Shown piece by piece: positions 19,003 to 28,186 of a DNA stretch of 64,000 nt. The notes under the pieces are model-generated. The model worked only from the letters and a program-made list of their open reading frames with translations. It was not told the DNA's origin and searched no databases. The DNA is from Gibbsiella quercinecans (lineage in GTDB: Bacteria; Pseudomonadota; Gammaproteobacteria; Enterobacterales; Enterobacteriaceae). Location: NCBI RefSeq assembly GCF_002291425.1, contig NZ_CP014136.1, forward strand, positions 2,976,001 to 3,040,000. Direction: 5' to 3'. The position numbers and the translations under genes were made by a program. Each line of letters begins with the position of its first letter. The stretch's first letter is position 1.

Positions 19003-20471
19003 GCGCAAAGCTCCTTACGTGATTGACGATTTTGCAGAATCTGCGCGACGAAGCGGGCAGTTTCGCTATTTGAATCGGGGGTGAACTGTTGCAGCTCGCT
19101 GTTGCGGCCGATCAGCGCCCGGAAGGCATCGACGTCGGCGATTTCGTCCAGCGCCATCAGCTGGCAGCCAACGTTGCCCAGTGTCGAGGCTTCGATCGGC
19201 CCGGCGATCACCGTGATGCCGCAGGCGTCGGCGCACAGTTGGTTAAGAAAGTGGTTCTGGCTGCCGCCGCCGACGATATGCAGGCGGGTGAACGGCCGGC
19301 CGCGCAGCTCGCTAAGCTCCAGCAGCACCTGCGCATACAGCAGCGCCAGGCTGTCGAAGATGCAGCGCGCCAGTTCACCGGCGCCGGCAGGCACCGGCTG
19401 GCGGCTTTCGCGGCAGGCGGCCTGGAGCTCCTGGCTCATGTTCGCCGGGTTGATAAAGCGATCGTCGTTGGGGTTGATGATCGCGCGGCAGGCGGGGGCG
19501 GCCTGCGCCTGGCGGATCAGATCCGGCAGATCGTCGATCGCTTGCTCCTGAACGATGCGTTGCAGCAGCCACAGGCCCATGATGTTTTTCAAAACCCGGT
19601 AGCGCCCTTCCGCGCCGCCTTCGTTAGTGATATTGGCCGCCAGCGCGCGTTCATCGACATAGGGCGTTTTGCTTTCAAACCCCATCAGTGACCAGGTCCC
19701 GGACGAGAGATAAGCGGCATCGTCGCTGGCCAGCGGAGCGGCGATCACGGCGCTGGCGGTATCGTGCGTGGCGACGGAAACCACCGGAATGCGTTTTCCC
19801 TGCGCGCACACCCAGTGGCCGATAATGTTGCCCGGGTGGGTGGGCGTGCCCAGCCATTCGCGCGGCACCCCCGCCCAGTTCAGCAGGCGCTCATCCCAGT
19901 TATCGGTGTTGATGTTCACCATTTGCGTGGTGGTGGCGTTGGTGTATTCCCAGTTCAGCTTGCCGGTCAGGCGGTAATAGAGGTAATCCGGCATCAGCAG
20001 CGCGTGCGCCACCTGGCCCAGCAGTTCTGGCTGTTGTTCGGCCAGCGCGCGCAGTTGGTAGAGCGTATTGAACGGCAGAAACTGGATGCCGCTGCGCCGG
20101 TAGATCTCTTCGCGGCCCAATGCCTGCTGGGCGCGCGCCATGACGCCCTCGGTGCGGCCGTCGCGGTAAGCGATAGGCAGGCCAACGCGCTGGCCTTGTT
20201 TATCAATCAGTACATAGTCGACGCCCCAGGTATCAATGCCGATGGAATCGATGGCGGGCGCCTGGTCGCAGGCCTGTTGCAGCCCGAAGCGAATTTCGCT
20301 TTCCAGCGCATCCACGTCCCAGACGTCGTGGCCATCGATGCGCTTTAACCCGTTCTTAAAGCGGTGAACTTCACACAAGGCCAGGCTATGGTCCCGGTTG
20401 TCGTAACGCGCCAGCATCACGCGGCCACTGGAGGCGCCCAAATCAACGGCAACACTATGGCGGAGAGTCAT
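18999..20471 (-). CDS. rhaB: Rhamnulokinase RhaB
   Basis: Phosphorylates L-rhamnulose to rhamnulose 1-phosphate; FGGY-family sugar kinase. The 490 residues compare with 489 in E. coli. The ATP-site start [60 protein letters not shown] and the C-terminal [19 protein letters not shown] are visible. I start at [12 protein letters not shown] (20471), which aligns with E. coli; the frame is open further upstream through the promoter and its extra residues are not protein. First gene of the operon. Confidence 0.97.
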   Translation of the reverse strand: MTLRHSVAVDLGASSGRVMLARYDNRDHSLALCEVHRFKNGLKRIDGHDVWDVDALESEIRFGLQQACDQAPAIDSIGIDTWGVDYVLIDKQGQRVGLPIAYRDGRTEGVMARAQQALGREEIYRRSGIQFLPFNTLYQLRALAEQQPELLGQVAHALLMPDYLYYRLTGKLNWEYTNATTTQMVNINTDNWDERLLNWAGVPREWLGTPTHPGNIIGHWVCAQGKRIPVVSVATHDTASAVIAAPLASDDAAYLSSGTWSLMGFESKTPYVDERALAANITNEGGAEGRYRVLKNIMGLWLLQRIVQEQAIDDLPDLIRQAQAAPACRAIINPNDDRFINPANMSQELQAACRESRQPVPAGAGELARCIFDSLALLYAQVLLELSELRGRPFTRLHIVGGGSQNHFLNQLCADACGITVIAGPIEASTLGNVGCQLMALDEIADVDAFRALIGRNSELQQFTPDSNSETARFVAQILQNRQSRKELCA

Positions 20472-20503
20472 GGTAGGTGTCCTTATTTGTCTCATTGCCC
20501 ACC

Positions 20504-20573
20504 AGTCTAAGAAGTTCCCCGCGCGCCGACCTTCATGCCACTGACATCCGTAAGGGGCGGTTGGCAAAGAGAA
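20504..20573 (-). promoter_or_regulatory. rhaBAD promoter with RhaS-binding region
   Basis: Read on the minus strand, TTTGCCAACCGCCC, then GTCAGTGGCATGAAGGTCGG, then CTTAGACTGGTGG follow in the order and spacing of the E. coli rhaBAD promoter (TTGCCAATGGCCC, GTCAGTAACGAGAAGGTCG, TTTAGACTGGTCG). These are the two RhaS half-sites and the -10 region. Conservation implies rhamnose activation by RhaS. Confidence 0.85.
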
Positions 20574-20582
20574 AAAGGTGAG

Positions 20583-20598
20583 TGTGAGCAAGCTCACA
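20583..20598. promoter_or_regulatory. CRP site in the rhaB-rhaS intergenic region
   Basis: TGTGAGCAAGCTCACA is a perfect match to TGTGA-N6-TCACA. It lies just upstream of the RhaS site and can serve both divergent promoters, giving catabolite control. Confidence 0.92.
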
Positions 20599-20774
20599 GA
20601 ATGTAATTTGGTGCCCAAACGGCACTGCTTGTGATGCCAGTCGCATTTCTGAATGATTCCGCCGTGTTTCTTAAAAAATGCACGGGATTTGCGCGTTTTT
20701 TTGTCAAAAAATGAAGGTGGCGTTGAGAATCGTTCTCTACTATCAAACGACGTTACAACCGAGTGGGGATGACA

Positions 20775-21602
20775 ATGACCGTTTTACGCAGCGTTGATTT
20801 TTTCCCTTCCGAACACGCGTCGGTGGCGATCGAACCGCGTTTGCCGCAGCCGGAGTTTCCGGAGCATTACCATGATTTTTATGAGATTGTGGTGGTTGAG
20901 CACGGTACCGGTACGCATGTTTTCAATGGCCAGCCGTATACGCTCAGCGGCGGCTCCGTCTGCTTTGTGCGCGACCGCGATCGGCACCTGTTCGAGCATA
21001 CGGAAAACCTGTGCCTGACCAATGTGCTGTATCGGGCGCCGAACGGGTTCAACTTTCTGACCGGCCTGGAAAAGCTGTTGCCGCAGGAGCAAGACGGCAA
21101 TTATCTTTCCCATTGGCGGGTGAATCCGTGCATGTTGCAGCAGGTCAAACAGGTGATTGATCGCTTTGAAACCCTGGCGGATGATGCGGGGGCGCATGCC
21201 ATCGCCGCGCGCGAGATTTTGTTTATGCAACTGCTGGTGGTGCTGCGCAAGAGCACACTGGCCGAGTGCGGCGAAGGGGATGAGGGGCGGCTGAACCACC
21301 TGATCGTCTGGCTGGAGGCGCATTTTGCCGAGGAAGTGTGCTGGGAGCAGCTCGCCGATCGTTTTCGCCTGTCATTGCGCACCCTGCACCGGCAGTTGAA
21401 GCAGCAAACCGGGCTCACGCCCCAGCGTTACCTGAACCGGCTGCGGTTGATGAAAGCGCACCATTTATTGCGCCACAGCGATGACAGCGTGACGGATATC
21501 GCCTTCCAATGCGGTTTTAGCGACAGCAACCATTTTTCCACCCTGTTCAAGCGGGAGTTCTCCTGCTCGCCACGGACGATACGCCAGGGGATCAACGCCT
21601 GA
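20775..21602 (+). CDS. rhaS: L-rhamnose operon activator RhaS (AraC family)
   Basis: Rhamnose-responsive activator of rhaBAD and rhaT. The N-terminal cupin contains [21 protein letters not shown] and [23 protein letters not shown]. The C-terminal AraC DNA-binding domain contains [20 protein letters not shown] and [24 protein letters not shown]. The ATG at 20775 aligns with E. coli and follows GGGGAT; GTG and ATG codons just upstream are in frame but unsupported. In E. coli rhaS and rhaR form one operon. Here an opposing gene separates them. Confidence 0.95.
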   Translation: MTVLRSVDFFPSEHASVAIEPRLPQPEFPEHYHDFYEIVVVEHGTGTHVFNGQPYTLSGGSVCFVRDRDRHLFEHTENLCLTNVLYRAPNGFNFLTGLEKLLPQEQDGNYLSHWRVNPCMLQQVKQVIDRFETLADDAGAHAIAAREILFMQLLVVLRKSTLAECGEGDEGRLNHLIVWLEAHFAEEVCWEQLADRFRLSLRTLHRQLKQQTGLTPQRYLNRLRLMKAHHLLRHSDDSVTDIAFQCGFSDSNHFSTLFKREFSCSPRTIRQGINA

Positions 21603-21747
21603 AGGCCGCCGTCGGCATGGTCAATCAGCTTCCCCGTGAATCCGCCGATAAAAAAAGCCGCTCCGTTATCCGTTGCGGCCGTCATCAAACATTCACTGAT
21701 TAGGCTGCGTCTCGCTATTGCGGGACACAGCCTGGCATCGGCGCGGT

Positions 21748-23004
21748 TTAGCCGCATTGATAGGCGCTGTATTTTTGCTGCGTCGCTATATGGTCGGCGA
21801 TATATTTGGCGTCATGCCATACGCCCCAAATAAACGCCGAGCCACGGCGCGATAACCAGGGCAGCCCCAGGAAATACACGCCGGGTTCACTTGATACGCC
21901 GCGTTGATGTTTGGGGTTGTTGTTTTCATCGAAAGCATTCACGTCGAGCCAGCTGTAATCCGTCTTGTAACCGGTCGCCCAAATAATGGTGGTAACCCCG
22001 GCGGCGGCTAAATCCAGCTGTAACGTGGGGTGGGTCATACAGGGCGGATCGGGTAAAAATTTACGCGCCTGCGGCTCTTCAGGAAGAACCAAACCATTGC
22101 GGGCAATATATTCGTCGGCGGCATCCAGCAGCGACAAATAATTCTGGTCCCCGTTTTTGATGTTCTCGCTCAGATCCGGCTGAAACGTCACCACGCCGTT
22201 GTGGAAACTTTTGGTCAGGCCGACCAGGTGCACGCCCTGATTTGCCAGCGCGCGGAAATCCACGGTATGGCCGCCGCGTGCGCCGCTGACCGCAATCGTC
22301 ACGTGCTCTTTACCCGGTTGGTTTACCGTTGCATCCCACAGGCCAAGAACGCCTAACCACCAGCAAAAGTCACGGTTACGGTAGGCGCGCGGCGGGCGAT
22401 CGTGAGCGCCGATCGAAAGATAGACCTTTTTACCGGCGCGTTGCAGTTCATCAGCAATTTGCACGCCGGATGAACCCGCCCCGACAACCAGCACGGCCCC
22501 CTCCGGCAACTGCCCGGGGTTCTTGTAATGGGCGGAATGCATTTGCAGCAGGCGCGCATCCTCGGGGGCGACCACGGGGATCACCGGGCGCTGGAACGGC
22601 CCGGTGGCCGCGACGATGCGGGTTGCTTCAATGATCCCCGCCGTGGTTTCAACGCGGAAGCCGGGGCGGCCCGGGTTACGTGCGGCGTGTTTGACTTCAA
22701 CGCCGGTGCGAATGGGCGCCTGGTACTTTTCAGCATAATCGGCCAAATAGTCGGCGACCCGATCTTTCGGCACAAAATCGTCTTGGCCCATGCCTTTAAA
22801 TTGCATGCCGGGAAAACGGTCATGCCAGGCCGGGCCATTGGCGACCAGCGAGTCCCAACGCCCGCTGCGCCAGGCTTCGGCAACCCGGTTTTTTTCTAAT
22901 ACCAGATGCGGGATGTTCAGCGTTGTCAGGTGCTCGCTCATCGCAATGCCGGCCTGGCCGCCACCCACGATAAGCGTATCGGTTTTGATGATTTCGTCTG
23001 TCAT
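21748..23004 (-). CDS. Flavin-containing monooxygenase-like NAD(P)/FAD oxidoreductase
   Basis: The 418 residues show two dinucleotide-binding motifs: an FAD motif near residue 13 (LIVGGGQAGIAMSEHL) and an NADP motif near residue 170 (LVVGAGSSGVQIADEL). A late IIWATGYKTDYSWL is the ATG/GYxTD region of FMO and YUCCA-like enzymes, and VYFLGLPWLSRRGSAFIWG closes the fold. Substrate is unknown. It lies antiparallel between rhaS and rhaR and does not belong to any known step of rhamnose breakdown. Probably monocistronic. The gap 23005-23300 between it and rhaR is partly AT-rich and must hold both promoters; I see no other feature there. Confidence 0.85.
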   Translation of the reverse strand: MTDEIIKTDTLIVGGGQAGIAMSEHLTTLNIPHLVLEKNRVAEAWRSGRWDSLVANGPAWHDRFPGMQFKGMGQDDFVPKDRVADYLADYAEKYQAPIRTGVEVKHAARNPGRPGFRVETTAGIIEATRIVAATGPFQRPVIPVVAPEDARLLQMHSAHYKNPGQLPEGAVLVVGAGSSGVQIADELQRAGKKVYLSIGAHDRPPRAYRNRDFCWWLGVLGLWDATVNQPGKEHVTIAVSGARGGHTVDFRALANQGVHLVGLTKSFHNGVVTFQPDLSENIKNGDQNYLSLLDAADEYIARNGLVLPEEPQARKFLPDPPCMTHPTLQLDLAAAGVTTIIWATGYKTDYSWLDVNAFDENNNPKHQRGVSSEPGVYFLGLPWLSRRGSAFIWGVWHDAKYIADHIATQQKYSAYQCG

Positions 23005-23300
23005 GTCTGTGTCCTTTGAAGCGCGTAGGAGAGAGAAAATTCACCGACTGCGTAGACACTCAGACTATTGAACAGACTTACCCCGGTAAAATATTATAAA
23101 TCTGGTTACTAAACATATAATTTAAATGCTCTGCCACCGTAATTCCCTTGACCGGCGCTAATTGTTCGTTACCCGTGGGGCCACGCAATAGGCGATAGCG
23201 CAAGGATCGCCATTGGCAAGCAATAATGCGGGAACCGTCACCGTTTTTTTCGCCAGAAAAGCGGATATTTGCTGATGGTTTTTTTTCATGAGGCAGCGCT

Positions 23301-24188
23301 GTGGCCGATCAGTTAATCCTCAAAAAAGACGATTTCTTCGCTACTGCCACCCAGCCGGTGGCGGTGGCCGACCGTTATCCGCAGAATGTATTTGCCGAAC
23401 ACACCCATGAGTTTTGCGAAGTCGTGCTGATCTGGCGCGGCAACGGCCTGCACACCCTGAACGACCGGCCGTACCGGATAACCTGCGGCGATTTGTTCTA
23501 TATCCGGGCGGAGGACCGCCACAGCTATGAGTCCGTTGATAAGCTGATGCTGCATAATATTATCTACTGCCCGGAACGGCTGAAGTTGAACGTCGATTGG
23601 GGGGAACTGTTGCAGCAGCGCCAGCCGCCGGGCTGCAGCCCGCACTGGCGGCTCAGCAGCCACGGCATGGCGCAGGCGCGCCAGGTGATTGGCCAGCTTG
23701 AACATGAGAGCCAAAAGCGCGATCAACTGTCCTACTGTTTGGCGGAAAGCCTGTTTTTGCAGCTTGCCATCATTCTGCGCCGCCATCGCTACCAGCCGGC
23801 GAGCGCCAGCGGCTTAGAAAAGGGCGAAGGTATTGATCTGCTGTTGGCTACGCTCGGCAACAGCCTGGCCCGGCCGTTCAATCTGCAGCAATTTTGCCAG
23901 CGCCAACAGCTCGCCGAGCGCCCGCTGCGGGAACTGTTCCGCCAGCAAACCGGGATGACGGTCAACCAGTATCTGCGCCAGTTGCGTATCTGCCAGGCGC
24001 AGCATCTGCTGCGCCATAGCGACATGCTGATCAGCGATATTGCCGCCCGCTGCGGTTTTGAAGACAGCAACTACTTTTCGGTGGTATTCACGCGGGAAAC
24101 CGGGATGACGCCGCGGCTATGGCGGCAACGGTTCGGTGCCGCCACGGAACGGGAGAAAGCGCGCGCGCGTTCCGGTTCACTGTGCTAG
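23301..24188 (+). CDS. rhaR: Rhamnose regulator RhaR (AraC family)
   Basis: Activates rhaSR transcription in response to rhamnose. The N-terminal block [33 protein letters not shown] and [22 protein letters not shown] is E. coli-like. The C-terminal AraC domain has [26 protein letters not shown] and [20 protein letters not shown]. The start is GTG, with GAGG upstream, and [13 protein letters not shown] aligns with E. coli. It has a 13-residue longer tail. Because rhaS is not directly upstream, it needs its own promoter. It converges on rhaT with only three bases between stops. Confidence 0.94.
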   Translation: MADQLILKKDDFFATATQPVAVADRYPQNVFAEHTHEFCEVVLIWRGNGLHTLNDRPYRITCGDLFYIRAEDRHSYESVDKLMLHNIIYCPERLKLNVDWGELLQQRQPPGCSPHWRLSSHGMAQARQVIGQLEHESQKRDQLSYCLAESLFLQLAIILRRHRYQPASASGLEKGEGIDLLLATLGNSLARPFNLQQFCQRQQLAERPLRELFRQQTGMTVNQYLRQLRICQAQHLLRHSDMLISDIAARCGFEDSNYFSVVFTRETGMTPRLWRQRFGAATEREKARARSGSLC

Positions 24189-24191
24189 CGC

Positions 24192-25226
24192 TTAGTTCGC
24201 CATACCCAGGCCAACGATGTTGGCGGCCAGAATAATCACGATGCAGCCAAGGCTCAGCACACCCACCGGGCGGCGGCCAACGTTTTTCCACTCCTTCAGC
24301 ACCAGCCCCACCAGGCCGCCGCACAGCACGTAGAAGCTCATGTGCAGCATCCAACTGACGTAATCATACTGGGCCGGGATTTTGGCGTGGCCCCAGGCGT
24401 AAAAGAAGAATTGCAGGTACCACATCAGGCCGCCGAGCGCGGAAAACAGCAGGTTGCTGATGATAAGCGGCCTGGCGATGGAAAAATCGGCCTTGAGCGA
24501 CAGCGTTTTTACCCTGGCCAGGCGGATAAAGCAGAAGCCAAGGTTAATCAGCGCGCCGCCGCCCATGATCACCACATAGCTTGGCAGCGCCACGTATAAC
24601 GGATCAACGCCCAGCGCCGCTGCCGCTTCATGCATCGGCTTGGCGGCATCCATGGCGAATGACATCCCGGCGGAGAAGATACCGCACATGACGGCCAGCA
24701 GCAGGCCCTTTTTCAGGTTGAACTCTTCCGCCTGAATGCCCATTTTGCGCTCTTTCAACTGCCCGGCCCGGGTGACGATGCCCACGCCGATCAGCGCGAC
24801 AAAGACGCCAAGCAGCGTCATCCTGCCGCCCGGCGTTCCGATCAGGACGTCAATTTTGCCGTTCAGGATCGGCGTCATCAGGGTGCCGACGATCAGCGTG
24901 ATACCGATGGCGATACCGATGCCCATCGACATGCCGAGATAGCGCATGGTCAGGCCATAGTTGATATTGCCGATCCCCCACATGGCGCCGAACAGGAATA
25001 CCGGCAGCAGGGTCGACAGGCTGAACGAACCGTAATAAGCCCAGAAATTGGGCAGCAGCGCGATGCTGACCGCCCAAGGGAGGATCAACCATGAAACCAT
25101 CCCGCCCAGCGACCACATGGTTTCCCACGACCAATTCCGCACTTTTTTGAACGGAGCATAAAAGCAAGCGGCGCTGGCTGCCCCGATCAAGTGCCAAACT
25201 ATCCCCATGGTTATTGCGTCACTCAT
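24192..25226 (-). CDS. rhaT: L-rhamnose/proton symporter RhaT
   Basis: Ten-helix inner-membrane transporter of the drug/metabolite superfamily that imports L-rhamnose with a proton. The 344 residues equal E. coli Rha[67 protein letters not shown] and the end [17 protein letters not shown] are recognisable. It is transcribed separately from rhaBAD. The 279-base gap 25227-25505 upstream must contain its RhaS-dependent promoter, which I could not pinpoint. Confidence 0.96.
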   Translation of the reverse strand: MSDAITMGIVWHLIGAASAACFYAPFKKVRNWSWETMWSLGGMVSWLILPWAVSIALLPNFWAYYGSFSLSTLLPVFLFGAMWGIGNINYGLTMRYLGMSMGIGIAIGITLIVGTLMTPILNGKIDVLIGTPGGRMTLLGVFVALIGVGIVTRAGQLKERKMGIQAEEFNLKKGLLLAVMCGIFSAGMSFAMDAAKPMHEAAAALGVDPLYVALPSYVVIMGGGALINLGFCFIRLARVKTLSLKADFSIARPLIISNLLFSALGGLMWYLQFFFYAWGHAKIPAQYDYVSWMLHMSFYVLCGGLVGLVLKEWKNVGRRPVGVLSLGCIVIILAANIVGLGMAN

Positions 25227-25505
25227 TTTTCACTCCTCATTTTTTGAGTTGGCGGGGGATAGCGCTTCCCCCAATAGCCATGAGTCTATGGGGGTGGCAA
25301 CAGGCCGACCTTCGGCGCAATGCCGCCGGTGGCATAAAGCTGGCAAAATTCAGTGGATGGGAAGGATGGCGATCACAGTTTGCCGTTTTTGGCGTGTAGG
25401 GCGGCGCTAAGCCGTGGGGGCGGGTGGTCAGGCAAGGGCGAGCGGTGTTACGGCAGCGGCGGCCAGGCTACCCGCCGCTGCTTATCGGGCATGGTTAACG
25501 GCGGT

Positions 25506-26273
25506 TTATTTCTTCGCGGCCAGCCACTGATCGAGCACGTGCTGGTATTCCCCGGTGGCTTTCGCCAGGTGCAGCCACTGATCGACATACAGCTTCCAGC
25601 TCATGTCGTCACGCGGCAGCATATAGGCCTTTTCGCCATACTGCATCGGCTGATCCGGGTTCACGGCGCACAGCTTGGGGTAGTGTTTTTGCTGATACAG
25701 GGCTTCGGAGGCATCGGTGATCATCACGTCCGCCTTGCGATCCACCAACTGCTGGAAAATCCCCATGTTGTCGTGGGACAGCGTTAAATCCGCTTTCGGC
25801 AGGTAGGCATGCACGAAGGCCTCGTTGGTGCCGCCCGCCGGCTCGATCAGGCGCACGCCGGGTTTATTGATTTGCTCGACGGTGCGGTATTTCTTCACAT
25901 CCGTACAGCGTACCAGTGGGATTTTGCCGTCCACATCCAATTTTTCGGCGAAAAACACCCGTTTTTGCCGTTCCAGCGTGACGGAAATCCCGCCCATGGC
26001 GATATCGCATTTGCCGGCGACAAAGTCCGTCATCAGGTTTTTCCAGGTGGTTTTCACCCACTTCACTTTGGCGCCCAGGCTGTTGGCCAGCGATTCGGCC
26101 ATCGCGATGTCGATCCCTTCATAGCTGCCGTCGTCCTTCAGGAAGGTATAGGGTTTGTAGTCGCCGGTGGTGCACACATCCAGCGTTTTTTGTTGCAGAA
26201 CTTTGTCCAGGCGCGATTGGGCGCTGGCGCTCCCGGCGGCGAGCAGCAGGGCAAGAGGCAGTATTCTTTTCAT
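25506..26273 (-). CDS. Periplasmic cyclohexadienyl dehydratase-like / solute-binding protein (PheC family)
   Basis: A signal peptide (MKRILPLALLLAAGSASA) precedes a type II periplasmic binding fold of about 237 residues. Throughout it resembles Pseudomonas aeruginosa PheC more than ordinary amino acid binding proteins: TTGDYKPYTF, GGISVTLERQKRVFF, PAGGTNEAFVHAYL, IFQQLVDRKADVMITDASEA, LCAVNP and GEKAYMLPRD. PheC converts prephenate or arogenate to phenylpyruvate or phenylalanine in the periplasm; its key glutamate corresponds to Glu190 here. No permease or ATPase gene is adjacent, which fits an enzyme. A solitary binding protein remains the alternative. Confidence 0.7.
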   Translation of the reverse strand: MKRILPLALLLAAGSASAQSRLDKVLQQKTLDVCTTGDYKPYTFLKDDGSYEGIDIAMAESLANSLGAKVKWVKTTWKNLMTDFVAGKCDIAMGGISVTLERQKRVFFAEKLDVDGKIPLVRCTDVKKYRTVEQINKPGVRLIEPAGGTNEAFVHAYLPKADLTLSHDNMGIFQQLVDRKADVMITDASEALYQQKHYPKLCAVNPDQPMQYGEKAYMLPRDDMSWKLYVDQWLHLAKATGEYQHVLDQWLAAKK

Positions 26274-26300
26274 GGAGTTCCCTTGTTACAAATGCATGGC

Positions 26301-26427
26301 TATACCCGTCATACTTCAAGTTGCAGGTGTGTTGGCTTTCCTTACTCACCCCAGTCACTTACTGGAGTAAGCTCCTGGGGGTTCGCAGCAAAGCCGCCTG
26401 CCTGCAACTCGAATTATTTTGGGTATA
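26301..26427. repeat. ERIC element, full length (127 bp)
   Basis: Begins TATACCCGTCATACTTCAAG and ends TTATTTTGGGTATA. The central dyad contains CACCCCAGTCACTTACTGGA and GTAAGCTCCTGGGGGTTCGC, the ERIC2 and ERIC1 signatures. It lies between the divergent PheC-like and Lrp-type genes. Confidence 0.93.
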
Positions 26428-26564
26428 AAAGTACTACATAGCCGTTAATTGTTGTTGATTTATCGGCATTAGCCGTTATTTATGCCATCAATGGGCCGTT
26501 TGCTGTTGTATCCCGCCTTTTCGGCGCCAGGGGGACTACAACGGCAAAAAAACTGATAGTCTGA

Positions 26565-26712
26565 TATCTCCATCATACGTCAAGTTGCTGCTGGATTGGG
26601 CCCATCTTTGGGCTTGCCCCAACGGGGCCGCTGCCGGGCGCCGTTACCAGCTCCCGCGCTGTTGAAAACGCCGGTAGCGTTTTGCCCTGCAACTCGAATG
26701 ATTTTGGGGATA
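26565..26712. repeat. Repeat with ERIC-like ends and a different core, copy 1
   Basis: The ends (CATACGTCAAGTTGC and CCTGCAACTCGAATGATTTT) resemble ERIC ends, but the core lacks the CCCCAGGAGCTTAC dyad. The core contains GTTGAAAACGCCGGTAGCGT and short GC palindromes, and in reverse complement resembles the core of the element at 48579-48704. Confidence 0.65.
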
Positions 26713-26747
26713 GCGTCGATATTTCTTAACACAGTTTATGGGTGGCT

Positions 26748-27215
26748 ATGTACAACATTGATGATTTTGATATGAAAATCCTGACGCTGTTACAGGCCAA
26801 CGGCCGTTTGACCAATCAGGAACTAAGCGATCTGGTGGGGTTGTCCGCCTCCCAGTGTTCACGGCGGCGTATCAGCCTGGAGCAGGCGCAACTGATTCGC
26901 GGTTACCATGCCCGCCTGGCGCCAGAAGCGGTGGGGCTTGGCATGGTGGGGCTGATCGAAGTCAGCCTGACACACCACGGGCATGAGCGGGTGGACAGCT
27001 TTCATGAGCTGCTGGAGCAGGCGGACGCGGTGCTGGATGCTTACAAGACCACCGGCGACGCCGACTATCTGCTGAAGGTGGCCGTGGCCGATCTGGCCGC
27101 GTTGAGCGATTTTATCAGCAAAACCCTATTGACCCACAGCAGCGTTGGGCATGTGAAAACCGCGGTGGTGCTTAACCGCATTAAAGAAAACGGCCTGCTG
27201 CCGGTGGCGCGTTAA
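26748..27215 (+). CDS. Lrp/AsnC-family transcriptional regulator
   Basis: The 155 residues have an N-terminal helix-turn-helix (DMKILTLLQANGRLTNQELSDLVGLSASQCSRRRISLE) and a C-terminal RAM ligand domain with DAVLDAYKTTGDADYLLKV. These proteins sense amino acids or related molecules. The ATG at 26748 is preferred over an in-frame GTG two codons upstream. It is divergent from the PheC-like gene across 474 bases containing two repeats, so it may control that gene, but this is inference from position only. Confidence 0.88.
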   Translation: MYNIDDFDMKILTLLQANGRLTNQELSDLVGLSASQCSRRRISLEQAQLIRGYHARLAPEAVGLGMVGLIEVSLTHHGHERVDSFHELLEQADAVLDAYKTTGDADYLLKVAVADLAALSDFISKTLLTHSSVGHVKTAVVLNRIKENGLLPVAR

Positions 27216-27232
27216 TCTGCCGCGCAGGGCGA

Positions 27233-27263
27233 CCTATTTTGGGGCGCAATGCACCAAAATAGG
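27233..27263. other. Perfect 10-bp inverted repeat after the Lrp-type gene
   Basis: CCTATTTTGG and CCAAAATAGG flank an 11-base loop, 17 bases after the stop codon. A T-run occurs only ten bases later (TTGCTTTTTT), so it may be a terminator or a protein-binding site. The remainder of the 27216-27498 gap shows no gene. Confidence 0.5.
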
Positions 27264-27498
27264 GAACATCTTGCTTTTTTGCGCCTGTTATTGTCCATAA
27301 TCGGTTTTGTTGTGCGTGATATGCCTTTTTTGTGCGTATATCGTGCATTTTCTTCTTGAGGGAAAACAGCGCATTAGCTAAGTTAACTACCGCCTTGCCG
27401 GTCAGCCTTCTCTCCCATGGTGCATTTCTTGCATTATTCAACGCCATAAGCCCGCAGTGCCGGGCGATGATGACTTCCTGACGTAGAGTAATTACCCC

Positions 27499-28116
27499 AT
27501 GGATAACTGCATTACCCCTGAAGAAAACCTTTCGCATAGTTGGTTGGAAGATGTGCTGGCGATCATTATCGGCACTCTGATGGTGTCGTTCGGCGTTATT
27601 TTATTGCGGCAAGTCGGCGCGTTGACCGGCGGTACCGCGGGCATGGCCTTCTTGATTAGCTACCTGACGCCGCTGTCTTTCGGCGTGGTCTTTTTCCTGC
27701 TGAACCTGCCGTTTTACTGGCTGGCGATCCGCCGCATGGGCTGGGCCTTTACCGTGAAAACGTTCTGTTCGGTGGCGCTGGTGTCGATCTTTTCCGATTT
27801 GCACCCCTACTTTATCCATTTTGACCGCCTGCAGCCGTTTTACGCGACGGTATTCGGTAGCGTGATTATGGGATTAGGGTTTATTGTATTGTTTCGCCAC
27901 AAGGCCAGCCTGGGCGGCGTCAACATCCTGGCGCTCTACCTGCAGGACAAATACGGCCTGCGCGCCGGCAAACTGCAGATGGGGGTTGATGTGGTCATCG
28001 TGCTGGCCTCATTATTCGTGGTGAGTATTCCCATGCTGATTGCGTCTATATTGGGCGCACTGGTGCTGAATTTGATTATCGCCATGAACCACCGGCCTGG
28101 CCGCTATGTCCACTAG
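27499..28116 (+). CDS. YitT family integral membrane protein
   Basis: The 205 residues contain about five or six hydrophobic helices, with GTLMVSFGVILLRQVGALTGGTAGMAFL near the N-terminus and FRHKASLGGVNILALYLQDKYG in the middle. The GGTAG and (A/S)(S/T)LGG motifs are typical of YitT/DUF161 proteins. The C-terminal DUF2179 domain found in some members is absent. Transport function is unproven. It stands 70 bases before tyrB on the same strand and could be co-transcribed with it. Confidence 0.82.
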   Translation: MDNCITPEENLSHSWLEDVLAIIIGTLMVSFGVILLRQVGALTGGTAGMAFLISYLTPLSFGVVFFLLNLPFYWLAIRRMGWAFTVKTFCSVALVSIFSDLHPYFIHFDRLQPFYATVFGSVIMGLGFIVLFRHKASLGGVNILALYLQDKYGLRAGKLQMGVDVVIVLASLFVVSIPMLIASILGALVLNLIIAMNHRPGRYVH

Positions 28117-28186
28117 ATAGCGATTGTGCGCGGCCGGCGAGTGGTAACCAGCGCCGCCGAATCACTGAACCAAGGAGAGCCATTAC

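Noticed and set aside
18999-20618. Longer RhaB reading beginning at 20618
   Set aside because: The extra 49 codons run through the conserved RhaS site and -10 region, so they are promoter DNA and not coding.
26597-26640. GC-rich palindromes resembling an integron attC or att site
   Set aside because: They lie within an ERIC-ended repeat, and no integrase or attC core site is present.
27243-27280. Possible NtrC half-site and sigma-54 promoter (TGCACCAAAAT, then CTTGCTTTT)
   Set aside because: The right half of the NtrC dyad is missing, and no GG is spaced ten bases before the GC, so it is not a sigma-54 promoter.
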